The position numbers and the translations under genes are program-made. Positions 29,301 to 38,179 of a stretch of DNA of 64,000 nucleotides are shown one piece after another (positions within the stretch are counted from its first letter, which is position 1; each line of letters begins with the position of its first letter). The stretch is from Streptomyces caeruleatus (GTDB lineage: Bacteria; Actinomycetota; Actinomycetes; Streptomycetales; Streptomycetaceae): contig NZ_KQ948927.1 of assembly GCF_001514235.1 (NCBI RefSeq), positions 763-64,762 of the forward strand, in the 5' to 3' direction. The notes under the pieces are model-generated. The model worked only from the letters and a program-made list of their open reading frames with translations, had not been told where the DNA came from and searched no databases.

Positions 29301-30573
29301 CGTCCAGGCCGTCGATCAGTACGACCCTGGGACGGTCCGGTTCCGGCCCCGCGTTGAGGTGGTTCAGCAGGTCCGCCACCGCCTCCACCGGCGGCAGCCG
29401 CAACGCCGCCGCCAGCGCCCGCACCACCTGCTGGTCGGTGAGGTTCTGGGCGTACACCGCCGTACGGATCGCCCTCGGCGGCGGCAGCAGTTCCGCGCTC
29501 AGCCCCAGGCCCGACAACGGCACCGTCCGCCGGTACTCCGGATCACTCACCGCGGCCAACAGCCCCAGCACCGCCGTCTTGCCGGACCCGGGGTCGCCCG
29601 TCACCACCAACGCGGGCCGCCCGTACGGCAGTTCGGCGAGCCAGGCCGTGATGTCCCGCAACGCCTTGTGCCGCCCGGAGAACCACCACCCCACCCGCTC
29701 CTCGTCCCGGTGCCCCATCGCCCGACGCAGCAACCGGGTCCGGAACTCCACGTCCCGCCGGCTGTCCTGCTCCTCCCACTCCGCCGCCCGTTGCAGGGCC
29801 AGGTCGGTGTGCGAGAGCCGGTTGCTGTGCTTGGCGTTGGGGAGAAAGGGCGGGATCTCGCCGGTGAGACCGATGATCTCCCAGCCGATGTGCTGGAAGT
29901 CGGGGCGCTTGGGGTTGTTGCGGGTGGCTTCGACGACCGCGCCCAGGGAGAGCAGCGGCGGTGTGTAACCGGCCGTGGCGAGGCTGTTCACCGCCTCCGC
30001 CAGCAGCTCGGGGAAGGCGCCGGTCTGTGCCAGCTCGTTCGGCTGCGCGGACGTGATGACGGCGAGGCCCGCGTCCTTCTCCCGCCAGTTGTTCTTCAAC
30101 TTGGCCATGGTGGCGAGCAGTTCATTGCCGCCCTGGCCCGAGAAGCAGGTGTCCAGCATCAGCAGCAGGCGCCGCACCTTCGTCCCGGCGAGGATCTTCC
30201 GGGCCAGGGTGCTCGGCGCCGGCGCGTCGTACAGGTCGTCCGGGTTGGTGTCCGAGGTGAGGAGTACGTACTCGTCGTTGTCGAGCAGTTCGCCGTGCCC
30301 GGCGATGTAGACCGCCACGATGTCGTCCGCCCGCCGCTCCGGTGAGCGGCAGAACTCCCGCAGTTCCCGCAGCAGTTGCTGCTGGGTCGGGTTCGCGCCC
30401 AGGTCGGAGACGTGCTCGTAGCCGAGCTTGGCCGTGAACAGCTCCACCATCGTGCGGCGCGCCTCGACCAGCCCCGGCCGGTCCCACTCCGGGGCGTGCG
30501 GGTAGTGGCTGACCGCGGTGGCGATGAGGAAGCGGCGCGGCCCGCCGGCCCCGGCAGCCGTGCCGTCGCTCAT
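26359..30573 (-). CDS. caspase-STAND NTPase-WD40 repeat protein (conflict/cell-death type)
   Basis: 1404 residues. Residues 1-240 form a C14-type caspase domain with the His in VAVYIAGHGELLDND (His93) and the Cys in LLLMLDTCFSGQGG (Cys143). A STAND/NACHT-type NTPase follows, with Walker A VVTGDPGSGKTAVL (Lys332) and Walker B VVLIDGLDEA (~417-426). Helical winged-helix-like regions run to ~790. About thirteen VRVWDL-type WD40 blades plus a degenerate last blade run to the C-terminus, consistent with two seven-blade propellers. By family knowledge, ligand sensing by WD40 would drive NTP-dependent assembly and activate the caspase. It is joined by ATGA overlaps to the hydrolase before and the membrane gene after. 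Confidence 0.92.
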   Translation of the reverse strand: MSDGTAAGAGGPRRFLIATAVSHYPHAPEWDRPGLVEARRTMVELFTAKLGYEHVSDLGANPTQQQLLRELREFCRSPERRADDIVAVYIAGHGELLDNDEYVLLTSDTNPDDLYDAPAPSTLARKILAGTKVRRLLLMLDTCFSGQGGNELLATMAKLKNNWREKDAGLAVITSAQPNELAQTGAFPELLAEAVNSLATAGYTPPLLSLGAVVEATRNNPKRPDFQHIGWEIIGLTGEIPPFLPNAKHSNRLSHTDLALQRAAEWEEQDSRRDVEFRTRLLRRAMGHRDEERVGWWFSGRHKALRDITAWLAELPYGRPALVVTGDPGSGKTAVLGLLAAVSDPEYRRTVPLSGLGLSAELLPPPRAIRTAVYAQNLTDQQVVRALAAALRLPPVEAVADLLNHLNAGPEPDRPRVVLIDGLDEAATPSALCGQVLRPLMELAGARLRLLLGTRPHLLAPLGLDRGDQVDLDSPRYADPQAVLAYAVRNLIDAHPESPYLECENDLRLGVARAVAAAAGHSFLVARITAGTLAATPALPDPLDTVWRRSLPSAAADAMHRDLHQRFGPAADQILDLLRPLAYAEGQGLPWEDIWAPLAAELSGRRYTNEDLRQLRRDAGAYVVEAVEDGRSVYRLYHEAMAEYLRQGQDYGEAHRALTTGLRRTVPYRLDGSPDWGRAHPYALRHLAVHADHAGLLDGLVTEPEYLVHADADTLVLLLLGVRSDTARLHAAVYRASIQAHRHLEATGRRGILALDAARYNEPSLVEAFGSGVAERMWRPVAASGSLLSGNLLNAFTGPTEGVVAADCTVVDGREVVVTGSVDMSLRVWDLATGQPLGRPMTGHTKRVEAVACTTLDGRPVAVSGSSDETVRIWDLTACVPVGKPMTGHTKKVNAVACTTLNGRPIAVTGSETVRIWDLANGEPVGEPIDVGGRVTALAVAMTPSGPVAVTGLTNARVRVWDLASGLERGELEGGEGLYVTGLASTELGSDPVVIALTQANRAHVWNLETHRRLATLESREAHSHAVACTQVEGRPIAVVSSVDRTLAVWNLKARVRAGSFGNDGDGVTSLACTSLAGRPVVVCCSHDVVRVWDLSFSRPLGRPVTGHVRRVAAMDISKLNGLPVFVTGSHDRTVRIWDARTGSPIGKSMKGHRHNVQSMACTTLGGRSVAVTASLDGQVRVWDLERQATLVHLTDDHHELVNRVRCVVLNGRPVVVGAGRNDCLWTWDLETGKRLYPPVPSAGGADRRARRVMASTVADGRLIAITSGDGVTQFWDLADGCALAEIRHSALAIVCGDIGDRRVVVTSGRDATVQVRDLATGRLLGPPMTGHSKPAHSVRCGSLDGRPVAVTCSIDDTVRIWDLESCTPVGTLHVPGLSEAVLLDDTGRLACTFGSDVAVFTRR

Positions 30574-31454
30574 GCCAGCCCCTCCGCCACCGCCTGGCCC
30601 GTCTCTTTCGCCGTCAGGTACAGCGTGGCGTCGTGGGCGTGCGAGCCGTTGTGGACGACCTTCCCCGTCACCCCTTCACGCGGCACCCCTTCCCCCGTCA
30701 CCCCTTCCCCTGTCACTCCCGTACCGAAGAACAGGGACAGGTCCTTCACCGCCGCCACCACGTCACCCTCGTCGACGACGTTCGTCCACACCGTCGTGCC
30801 CGGCCAGCCGCCCGGTTCAGGGCGCAGCCGGTCGTACACCATCCGCATGCCCAGCGGCGAGCCCAGCGTCACAAGCGCCCGCACCTGGTGGCCGGGGCGA
30901 GCGCACAGCGCCTCGTACGCCACGACCGAGCCCAGCGAGTGGGCGACGACGACCCGGGTGTCCGGCTCGATCGCCTCCTCCACCCGGCGCCGCGCCGCGG
31001 CCCGCAAGCCGTCGTCCGTCAGATAGCGCCGCACCTGCTTCAGGTCGAACACCAGGCCCCGCAAGGTGACGTCGGCGAAGAAACGGGAGCGCTGGAGCAC
31101 CCGCAACGCCGTCTGCACCGCCCTCGGGGAGCGGGCCAGCGTGTCCGTCGCGCCGGGCGGCGGCACCCCGGGGTCGGTCCGCGCGCACCGCGCCCACCAC
31201 TCCAGCAGCAGCTCGGTCTCGAAGCCCGCCTCGACGTCGTCCGGCGTGAACTGCGGGTCCCCGACGGCCAGGGTGTCGCCCGGCGGCCGGAACAGGTCTC
31301 CGTAGAAGGCCATACGCAGATCGCCCGGGGCGAGTTTCGCGGCGCCGCCCACCCGGTCGAGCCCGTCGGCGAGCGCCGGCTCCCAGTCCTTCAGCAGCGT
31401 GTTGCCGCCCAGCCGCTGCTTGCCCACCCCGTGCACACCGACGATTCGCGCCAT
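30570..31454 (-). CDS. alpha/beta-hydrolase (lipase-like) coupled to the caspase gene
   Basis: 294 residues, no signal peptide. VGVHGVGKQ at the N-terminus forms the oxyanion-hole region. VVVAHSLGSVVAYEAL (~169-184) is the nucleophile elbow with Ser in A-H-S-L-G, and the candidate His is in HNGSHAHDATLY near the end. A low-complexity run GVTGEGVTGEGVPREGVTG (~246-264) comes from a 15-bp DNA repeat. ATG 31454; the stop overlaps the caspase gene start (30570-30573), so it is the first gene of the unit. It may supply an esterase/lipase activity or effector for the caspase-STAND system. Confidence 0.82.
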   Translation of the reverse strand: MARIVGVHGVGKQRLGGNTLLKDWEPALADGLDRVGGAAKLAPGDLRMAFYGDLFRPPGDTLAVGDPQFTPDDVEAGFETELLLEWWARCARTDPGVPPPGATDTLARSPRAVQTALRVLQRSRFFADVTLRGLVFDLKQVRRYLTDDGLRAAARRRVEEAIEPDTRVVVAHSLGSVVAYEALCARPGHQVRALVTLGSPLGMRMVYDRLRPEPGGWPGTTVWTNVVDEGDVVAAVKDLSLFFGTGVTGEGVTGEGVPREGVTGKVVHNGSHAHDATLYLTAKETGQAVAEGLA

Positions 31455-31610
31455 CGCCTCGTCCGCCCCGTTCCCCGAACCGCCTGAGTCTCCTCACTCT
31501 AGACAGGAGGAACGGGCGCCGGGGCGGGCAACAACCAAGCCGTTCGCACGCGTTGGAGTGTGGACCGGGTGCCGGCGATCGCAGACCTCGGTGAACCGCT
31601 CGTCGCACGC

Positions 31611-32036
31611 TCAGGTACTTCCGCACCAGCACTCGAACCACACCGCCTTGCCACCCCCTGCCACAGGATCCACACCCCACTTGTCGGACACCGCGTCAAG
31701 CAGCAGAAGCCCGCGGCCGCCCTCGTCCTCCGGCCTCGACTGTGCCGGAAACGCCGGGAGTTGACCGAAACCGTCCGTCACCTCGACCCGCACCCCGCCC
31801 GTCTGCCGCAGGAGCAGCACCTCACAGCGCCGGTCCGGAACATGCCGTACGACATTGGCGACCAGCTCGGTCGCGCCCAGCTCCACGGCGTCGGTCAGCT
31901 CGCGCATGCGCCACTCGGCGAGCAGAGAGCGCGCGATGGCACGGATGTGCCGGGCCGAGTGTTCGCCCACGGTGAGGCGCAGGCGGTACTGATGGCGGAA
32001 GGGGGCCAGGTAGGTGGGGGGAATGTATCCGTTCAC
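31611..32036 (-). CDS. ATP-binding protein, anti-sigma/HATPase_c_2 (AbaA OrfA-like)
   Basis: 141 residues. It shows HATPase blocks: ELGATELVANVVRHV (N-box), VRVEVTDGFGQLP (G1) and EGGRGLLLLDAVSDKWGV (G2), as in SpoIIAB/RsbW-type serine kinases without phosphotransfer motifs beyond these. Start is GTG 32036. It is divergent from the XRE-DUF5753 gene, forming with the DUF397 genes the triad seen at abaA/whiJ loci in Streptomyces, which control development and secondary metabolism. The C-terminus has FECWCG. Confidence 0.8.
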   Translation of the reverse strand: MNGYIPPTYLAPFRHQYRLRLTVGEHSARHIRAIARSLLAEWRMRELTDAVELGATELVANVVRHVPDRRCEVLLLRQTGGVRVEVTDGFGQLPAFPAQSRPEDEGGRGLLLLDAVSDKWGVDPVAGGGKAVWFECWCGST

Positions 32037-32127
32037 GGTACGAGCGTGACCTCGCGCGACTACTTTGGGCTACGGAACGAATACAACGGGTCCCGAAGTG
32101 GGCCGAGTTGCGTGAGAGGGGTTCCGC

Positions 32128-32976
32128 GTGACCCACATCAACACCCTTGACCCGGGCGCCTCGCCCCTCGACTACTACGGCTTCGAGCTACGCCGCCACC
32201 GAGAGGCCGCCTCGCTGACGCAGAAACAGCTCGGGGACATCGTCTACTGCACGGGCTCCCTGGTCGGCCAGATCGAGACGGCCCGGAAACTGCCGACGTT
32301 GCCGTTCAGTGAGCGGGTGGACATCGCGCTGGGGACGGGCGGGGCGCTGTCGCGGCTGCATGAGCTGGTGATGCGTAGTCAACTTCCGGCCTGGTTTCAG
32401 CAGGTGGCGGAGCTGCAAGCGCGGGCCGTCGAAATCTGCTCGTTCGAGCCGCAGATGGTGCCCGGCCTACTCCAGACCAGGGCCTACGCCAGTGCTGTGC
32501 TCGGCGTGCTCGACAAGACCGACCTCGATGACCGCACCGCCGTACGGCTCGCCCGTCAGCGCATCTTCGAGAGGGGGGAGCCCCCGGTCTTCTGGGTGAT
32601 CCTCAGTGAGGCCGCGCTGTGCCAGGAGATTGGCGGCCGGGAGACCATGCGGGACCAACTCGCCCACCTGTTGTCCTTCGAGGGCAATCCCCGGATCAAC
32701 ATCCAGGTGCTGCCGTTTTCGGCGGGGGCGCACGCGGGACTGACAGGCTCGTTCGACCTCTACCGCTTCCCGAGCGATCCGACGATCGTCTACACCGAGG
32801 GGTACGGCAGCGCGCATCCGACCGCCAACCCGGACACCGTCAAGGACTGCTCGCTCCGTTACGATCATCTTCAGGCCGCCGCTCTCTCCCTCAAGGACTC
32901 GGCGGAGTTGATCCGGCGCGTGATGGAGGAGCGTTATGGAGAGCACCGAGATTCTGGCGGGGATCCAGTGGCGTAA
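32128..32976 (+). CDS. XRE-family regulator with DUF5753 (WhiJ-like)
   Basis: 282 residues. The N-terminal helix-turn-helix (HREAASLTQKQLGDIVYCTGSLVGQIETARKLP, about 26-58) is followed by the DUF5753 effector domain (AWFQQVAELQARAVEICSFEPQMVPGLLQTRAYA, then INIQVLPFSAGAHAGLTGSF). This is the WhiJ-type architecture, which works with a DUF397 partner in known systems. GTG 32128 has GAGAGGGG upstream. The last 41 bp overlap the first DUF397 gene, so they are co-translated. It probably represses its own cluster until the DUF397 partner intervenes. Confidence 0.88.
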   Translation: MTHINTLDPGASPLDYYGFELRRHREAASLTQKQLGDIVYCTGSLVGQIETARKLPTLPFSERVDIALGTGGALSRLHELVMRSQLPAWFQQVAELQARAVEICSFEPQMVPGLLQTRAYASAVLGVLDKTDLDDRTAVRLARQRIFERGEPPVFWVILSEAALCQEIGGRETMRDQLAHLLSFEGNPRINIQVLPFSAGAHAGLTGSFDLYRFPSDPTIVYTEGYGSAHPTANPDTVKDCSLRYDHLQAAALSLKDSAELIRRVMEERYGEHRDSGGDPVA

Positions 32977-33214
32977 GTCCAGCTACAGCAGCGACCAGGG
33001 TGGCAACTGCGTGGAGTGCGCGCCCCTCGGCGCCCTGGCCTGGCGCAAGTCCTCGCACAGCGGCGATGAGGGCGGCAACTGCGTCGAGATCGCCGAAACC
33101 CCTCACACCACCATCGCCATCCGCGACTCCAAGAACCCGGCGGGGCCGATCGTCACCCTCGACCCCGCCGCGTTCTCGACCTTCGTCAACTGGACGTCCG
33201 CAGCTGCTGCATGA
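32936..33214 (+). CDS. DUF397 protein (copy 1)
   Basis: 92 residues. The DUF397 signature WRKSSYSSDQGGNCVECA is directly followed by a second WRKSSHSGDEGGNCVEIA, then IAIRDSKNPAGPIVTLDPAAF...FV. The motif is thus doubled inside one protein. ATG 32936 lies in the end of the regulator gene with GGAGG in front. It is the small partner of the WhiJ-like regulator. Copy 2 follows at exactly 314 bp distance with the same upstream site, showing a tandem duplication. Confidence 0.9.
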   Translation: MESTEILAGIQWRKSSYSSDQGGNCVECAPLGALAWRKSSHSGDEGGNCVEIAETPHTTIAIRDSKNPAGPIVTLDPAAFSTFVNWTSAAAA

Positions 33215-33249
33215 CCGTCCCGGTAGCCAACCTGCAATGGAGGGGCGTT

Positions 33250-34804
<1,555 letters not shown>

Positions 34805-34860
34805 TCAGTGACGGCAAGGGGTGTGCAGGCAACTGGGACGTCCGTGGCTATTGCCAGTTG

Positions 34861-34874
34861 TAGAACCCGTTACT
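34861..34874 (+). promoter_or_regulatory. second KstR-like operator before the CYP125-like gene
   Basis: TAGAACCCGTTACT matches TnnAACnnGTTnnA in 8 of 9 fixed positions and lies about 47 bp before the P450 start. It may control the P450, the other site the thiolase. Confidence 0.5.
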
Positions 34875-34920
34875 ACCGTCACGGGGACCCTCTTTGCTGA
34901 TGGACCGTCAGGAGCTGTCC

Positions 34921-36156
34921 ATGCCCTGTCCAGCGCTTCCCGACGGGTTCGACTTCACCGATCCCGATGTGCTGCACCACCGCGTGCCCCTCCCGGAGTT
35001 CGCCGAGCTGCGCCGCGCCGAACCGGTCCGCTGGATCCCGCAGTCGGGCAACGTGGCCGGGTTCCAGGACGAGGGGTACTGGGCGGTGACGCGGCACGCG
35101 GACGTCAAGTACGTCTCGACGCACCCGGAGTTGTTCTCGTCCACCCTCAACACCGCGATCATCCGCTTCAACGAGCACATCGAGCGCGACGCGATCGACG
35201 CGCAGCGGCTGATCCTGCTGAACATGGACCCGCCTGAGCACACCCGGGTCCGCCAGATCGTCCAGCGCGTCTTCACGCCACGGGCCATCCGCGCCCTGGA
35301 GGAACGGCTGCGGACGCGGGCGCTGAACATCGCCGCGAGCGCTCGCGACCGCTCCGGCCCCTTCGACTTCGTCACCGAGGTCGCCTGCGAACTGCCTCTC
35401 CAGGCCATCGCCGAGCTCATCGGCATCCCGCAGGACGACCGGGCCAAGATCTTCGACTGGTCCAACAAGATGATCGCGTACGACGACCCCGAGTACGCCA
35501 TCACCGAGGAGGTCGGCCAGGAGTCGGCCACCGAACTCATCGCGTACGCCATGAACATGGCCGCCGACCGGCGGGCGTGCCCGGCGAAGGACATCGTCAG
35601 CGCGCTGGTGGCAGCCGAGGGTGAAGGCAACCTGCGCTCGGACGAGTTCGGGTTCTTCGTGCTGATGCTGGCGGTTGCGGGCAACGAGACCACGCGCAAC
35701 GCCATCACCCACGGTATGCACGCCTTCCTCACCCACCCCGAGCAGTGGGAGCTGTACAAGCGGGAGCGGCCGGCGACGGCGGCCGAGGAGATCGTCCGCT
35801 GGGCGACGCCGGTCGTGTCCTTCCAGCGGACGGCCACTCAGGACACGGAGTTGGGCGGAAAGCGCATAAAGAAGGGTGAGCGGGTAGGCATCTTCTATGC
35901 CTCGGCGAACCACGACCCCGAGGTCTTCGAGGATCCCGACGCCTTCGACATCACCCGCGACCCCAACCCCCACCTCGGCTTCGGCGGGGGCGGCCCCCAC
36001 TACTGCCTGGGCAAGTCCCTCGCGGTCCTGGAGATCGACCTCATCTTCAACGCCGTGGCCGACGCGATGCCCGGCCTGCGACTGGTCGGAAACCCTCGCC
36101 GCCTGCGCTCCGCGTGGATCAACGGCGTGAAGGAACTGCAGGTCAGCACCGGCTGA
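34921..36156 (+). CDS. cytochrome P450, CYP125-like (steroid C26/C27 oxidation type)
   Basis: 411 residues. The I-helix is LAVAGNETTRNAITHGM, the E-x-x-R lies in EEIVRWATP, and the heme loop is HLGFGGGGPHYCLGKSLA (Cys ligand). The AGNETTRN and LIFNAVADAMP stretches are close to what I remember of CYP125. Known CYP125 enzymes hydroxylate the cholesterol/cholestenone terminal methyl group. ATG 34921 has AGGAG 6 bases upstream, better than ATG 34894. Electron supply may come from the 3Fe-4S ferredoxin at 46.0 kb. KstR-like sites lie upstream. Confidence 0.85.
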   Translation: MPCPALPDGFDFTDPDVLHHRVPLPEFAELRRAEPVRWIPQSGNVAGFQDEGYWAVTRHADVKYVSTHPELFSSTLNTAIIRFNEHIERDAIDAQRLILLNMDPPEHTRVRQIVQRVFTPRAIRALEERLRTRALNIAASARDRSGPFDFVTEVACELPLQAIAELIGIPQDDRAKIFDWSNKMIAYDDPEYAITEEVGQESATELIAYAMNMAADRRACPAKDIVSALVAAEGEGNLRSDEFGFFVLMLAVAGNETTRNAITHGMHAFLTHPEQWELYKRERPATAAEEIVRWATPVVSFQRTATQDTELGGKRIKKGERVGIFYASANHDPEVFEDPDAFDITRDPNPHLGFGGGGPHYCLGKSLAVLEIDLIFNAVADAMPGLRLVGNPRRLRSAWINGVKELQVSTG

Positions 36157-36182
36157 CGACCGGCACGGCTGACCTGTCCCGA

Positions 36183-36228
36183 GGGAGGCAGGAGCACCCC
36201 CTATCCCTACGCCCCGTTCCTGCCTCCC
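36183..36228 (+). terminator. stem-loop after the P450
   Basis: GGGAGGCAGGA (36183-36193) pairs with TCCTGCCTCCC (36218-36228), 11 bp, about 25 bp after the P450 stop. No T-run. Confidence 0.55.
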
Positions 36229-36257
36229 CCGAGACCTCTTGGGCTACCCTCGCCCCT

Positions 36258-36440
36258 GTGCGAAGAAAGATCATGAAGCGATCGGTGCCGATCGCCGCGG
36301 CCGTGGCAGTCTCCTGGGGCGCCGGTCCGGCGTTGACCGATCCGGGCAACACGCGGCACGTCGTGATGGTGCTGCTCTTCGCCGTCACGTTCGCGGCCGT
36401 CGGCTTCGCCGTCGACGCGGTGGCGGGGGAACGGAAGTAG
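36258..36440 (+). CDS. small two-helix membrane protein
   Basis: 60 residues. There are two hydrophobic segments (VPIAAAVAVSWGAGPAL and VVMVLLFAVTFAAVGFAV) with a short basic N-terminus (MRRKIMKRS). The start is GTG 36258 or ATG 36273; GAAGAAAG lies before the latter. The function is unknown. It stands alone between two terminator-like hairpins. Confidence 0.55.
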   Translation: MRRKIMKRSVPIAAAVAVSWGAGPALTDPGNTRHVVMVLLFAVTFAAVGFAVDAVAGERK

Positions 36441-36472
36441 GCAGCAGGACAAGCAGGACAAGCAGGCATGGC

Positions 36473-36510
36473 GAAGGCGGCGGCCCCGGGGATCGGGGGC
36501 CGCCGCCTTC
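36473..36510. terminator. bidirectional 15-bp hairpin terminator
   Basis: GAAGGCGGCGGCCCC and GGGGCCGCCGCCTTC are perfect inverted repeats with an 8-base loop between two convergent genes, so the hairpin can stop both transcripts. A direct repeat AGGACAAGC lies just upstream (36446-36464). Confidence 0.8.
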
Positions 36511-36532
36511 AGTTCCGTCTGGCGGTGTCGGC

Positions 36533-36955
36533 TCAGTACCAGCCGTTCGACTGCCAGAAGTTCCAGGCGCCGCACGGGCTGCCGTAGCGGTCCTTCATGT
36601 AGTCCACGCCCCACTTGATCTGGGTGGCCGGGTTGGTCTTCCAGTCGGAGCCGGCCGAGGCCATCTTGTTGCCCGGCAGGGCCTGAACCAGGCCGTAGGC
36701 GCCGCTGGAGGCGTTGGTGGCGCTGACGTTCCAGCCGCTCTCGTGGTCCACGATCTTGGAGAAGCACTGGTACTGGGCCGAGTCCGAGATCATCTTCTGC
36801 GCGATCTGCTGCGCCGAGCCGGTCTCGGTCGTCGCGGCCTGCGAGGGCGCGGCGGCGAACAGGGTGCCGGCGGTGGCGGCCGCCAGGACGACACCGGTGA
36901 GGGTCTTCTTCGGGGCGGAGATGCGGCGGAAGGAGGAAGCGACGGACACGGTCAC
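36533..36955 (-). CDS. secreted lytic transglycosylase-like (SLT-type) protein
   Basis: 140 residues. The signal peptide region is KTLTGVVLAAATAGTLFAAAPSQAA. The mature domain holds FSKIVDHESGWNVSATNASSGAYGLVQALPG (catalytic Glu in H-E-S-G-W), the resuscitation/transglycosylase-like pattern of small secreted Streptomyces proteins, ending PCGAWNFWQSNGWY. It probably cleaves peptidoglycan glycan strands. GTG 36955 is preferred over 37003 because of GAAAGG 7 bases upstream. Upstream I looked for a ydaO-type riboswitch and did not find its motifs. Confidence 0.82.
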   Translation of the reverse strand: MTVSVASSFRRISAPKKTLTGVVLAAATAGTLFAAAPSQAATTETGSAQQIAQKMISDSAQYQCFSKIVDHESGWNVSATNASSGAYGLVQALPGNKMASAGSDWKTNPATQIKWGVDYMKDRYGSPCGAWNFWQSNGWY

Positions 36956-37306
36956 GGGGAGCCTTTCTTCGGGGACGTCGGATCGCGGGCATGCCGGAGC
37001 CACGCGATGCGATGCGAGGCGGGGGCATACGTTGGCGCCGCGGCCCTGAGGGCACGTCGGCGCCGTGCGACGTCATCCACAGAACCAGGCCGGGAAGGCG
37101 TCCGCAATGAGGGCATTTGCTAGTTGTGGTCGTATGCGGGACGAAGGTCGTTCGTGTGATCTGGCTCTCAATGTGCAGGTCAGGGCGCATTATGGCGTGG
37201 ACATGGCGTCCTATTTGCCCGACTAGCGTGAATAGTAGGTGATGTGGGTCATGTGGGGTGCTTCACCGGAGAGGGGGTGAGGGCGTGACCGTGTGCGCGG
37301 AGCTCC
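36956..37306. other. 351-bp gene-free stretch
   Basis: Leader of the transglycosylase-like gene and 3' side of the S-component gene. Only a GCGATGCGATGCGAG direct repeat (~37007-37020) is visible; no gene or RNA motif was recognised. Confidence 0.5.
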
Positions 37307-38179
37307 TCACCCTGCGGGAGCGTCGAACGTGACGGGGCTCTCGAAAGCCGCACGGCGGGTGGCCCGGCGCAACGCGCGCAGGATCACCGGGCCGAGCGCG
37401 AGGGTCAGTACGACGGTGACGAGCGCCCGGCCGAGGTCCCAGCCGAGCGAGGTGGCCAGGCAGTACGCGACGAAACGGGCGAGGTTCGCGGGAACGGCCG
37501 CCGTCGGGTCGAAGGCCACGTTCGAGGCCAGCGCGCTCATGAAGGGCCAGCCCGCGAGGTTCATGATCGTGCCGTAGACGAAGGCCGCGAGAAAGCCGTA
37601 CGCGGCGAGCATCAGCAGCTCCGCCCGCCCGCGCAGGCGGTCCGGGCCCGGCAGCAGGCCCGCGCCCATCGTGAACCAGCCCATCGCCAGCATCTGGAAC
37701 GGCATCCAGGGCCCCACGCCGCCCGTCAGCAGCGACGACGCGAACATCGTCACCCCGCCGAGGACGAAACCGAACCCCGGGCCGAGGACCCGGCCGCTGA
37801 GCACCATCAGGAAGAACATCGGCTCGATACCGGCCGTCCCCGCCCCGATCGGCCGCAGCGCGGCCCCCGTCGCCGCCAGCACCCCGAGCATCGCGACCGC
37901 CTTCGGGCCGATCCCCGACTCGGAGATCGTGGCGGAGACGACCGCGACCAGGAGGACGAGCAGCGCCGAGAACAGCCAAGGCGCGTCCTGGGCGTGCGCG
38001 CTCAGCTGGGAGGCGGGCGGCGCGAGGAACGGCCACCCGAAGGCGGCGAAGCCGACGGCGCTGACCAGGGCGAGGGCGGTGACGGAACGGGGGCCGAGAC
38101 GGACGGCTCGGGCCTGGGGGCTCGGGGGGCTCGGGGGGCTCTGGGGGGTGGTCTGGGGGGTGCCCCGGCCGCCGGTCAT
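37307..38179 (-). CDS. ECF transporter substrate-binding (S) component, probably cobalamin-related
   Basis: 290 residues. A Pro/Ser/Gln-rich cytosolic N-terminus is followed by about six to seven helices (ALVSAVGFAAFGWPFL, PWLFSALLVLLVAVV, MFFLMVLSGRVLGPGFGFVLGGVTMFASSLLTGGVGPWMPFQ, ...). GFVLGGVTMFASSLL with a following G-G-x-G-P-W-M-P-F-Q is typical of S components (QueT/CbrT-like). The start ATG overlaps the ATPase stop (ATGA 38176-38179); it is the last gene of the riboswitch-led operon, and the cobalamin riboswitch suggests B12 or a precursor as substrate. Confidence 0.8.
   Translation of the reverse strand: MTGGRGTPQTTPQSPPSPPSPQARAVRLGPRSVTALALVSAVGFAAFGWPFLAPPASQLSAHAQDAPWLFSALLVLLVAVVSATISESGIGPKAVAMLGVLAATGAALRPIGAGTAGIEPMFFLMVLSGRVLGPGFGFVLGGVTMFASSLLTGGVGPWMPFQMLAMGWFTMGAGLLPGPDRLRGRAELLMLAAYGFLAAFVYGTIMNLAGWPFMSALASNVAFDPTAAVPANLARFVAYCLATSLGWDLGRALVTVVLTLALGPVILRALRRATRRAAFESPVTFDAPAG

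Noticed and set aside
36956..37200. ydaO (c-di-AMP) riboswitch before the transglycosylase-like gene
   Set aside because: Expected in front of many Streptomyces wall hydrolases, but I could not find its conserved blocks here.
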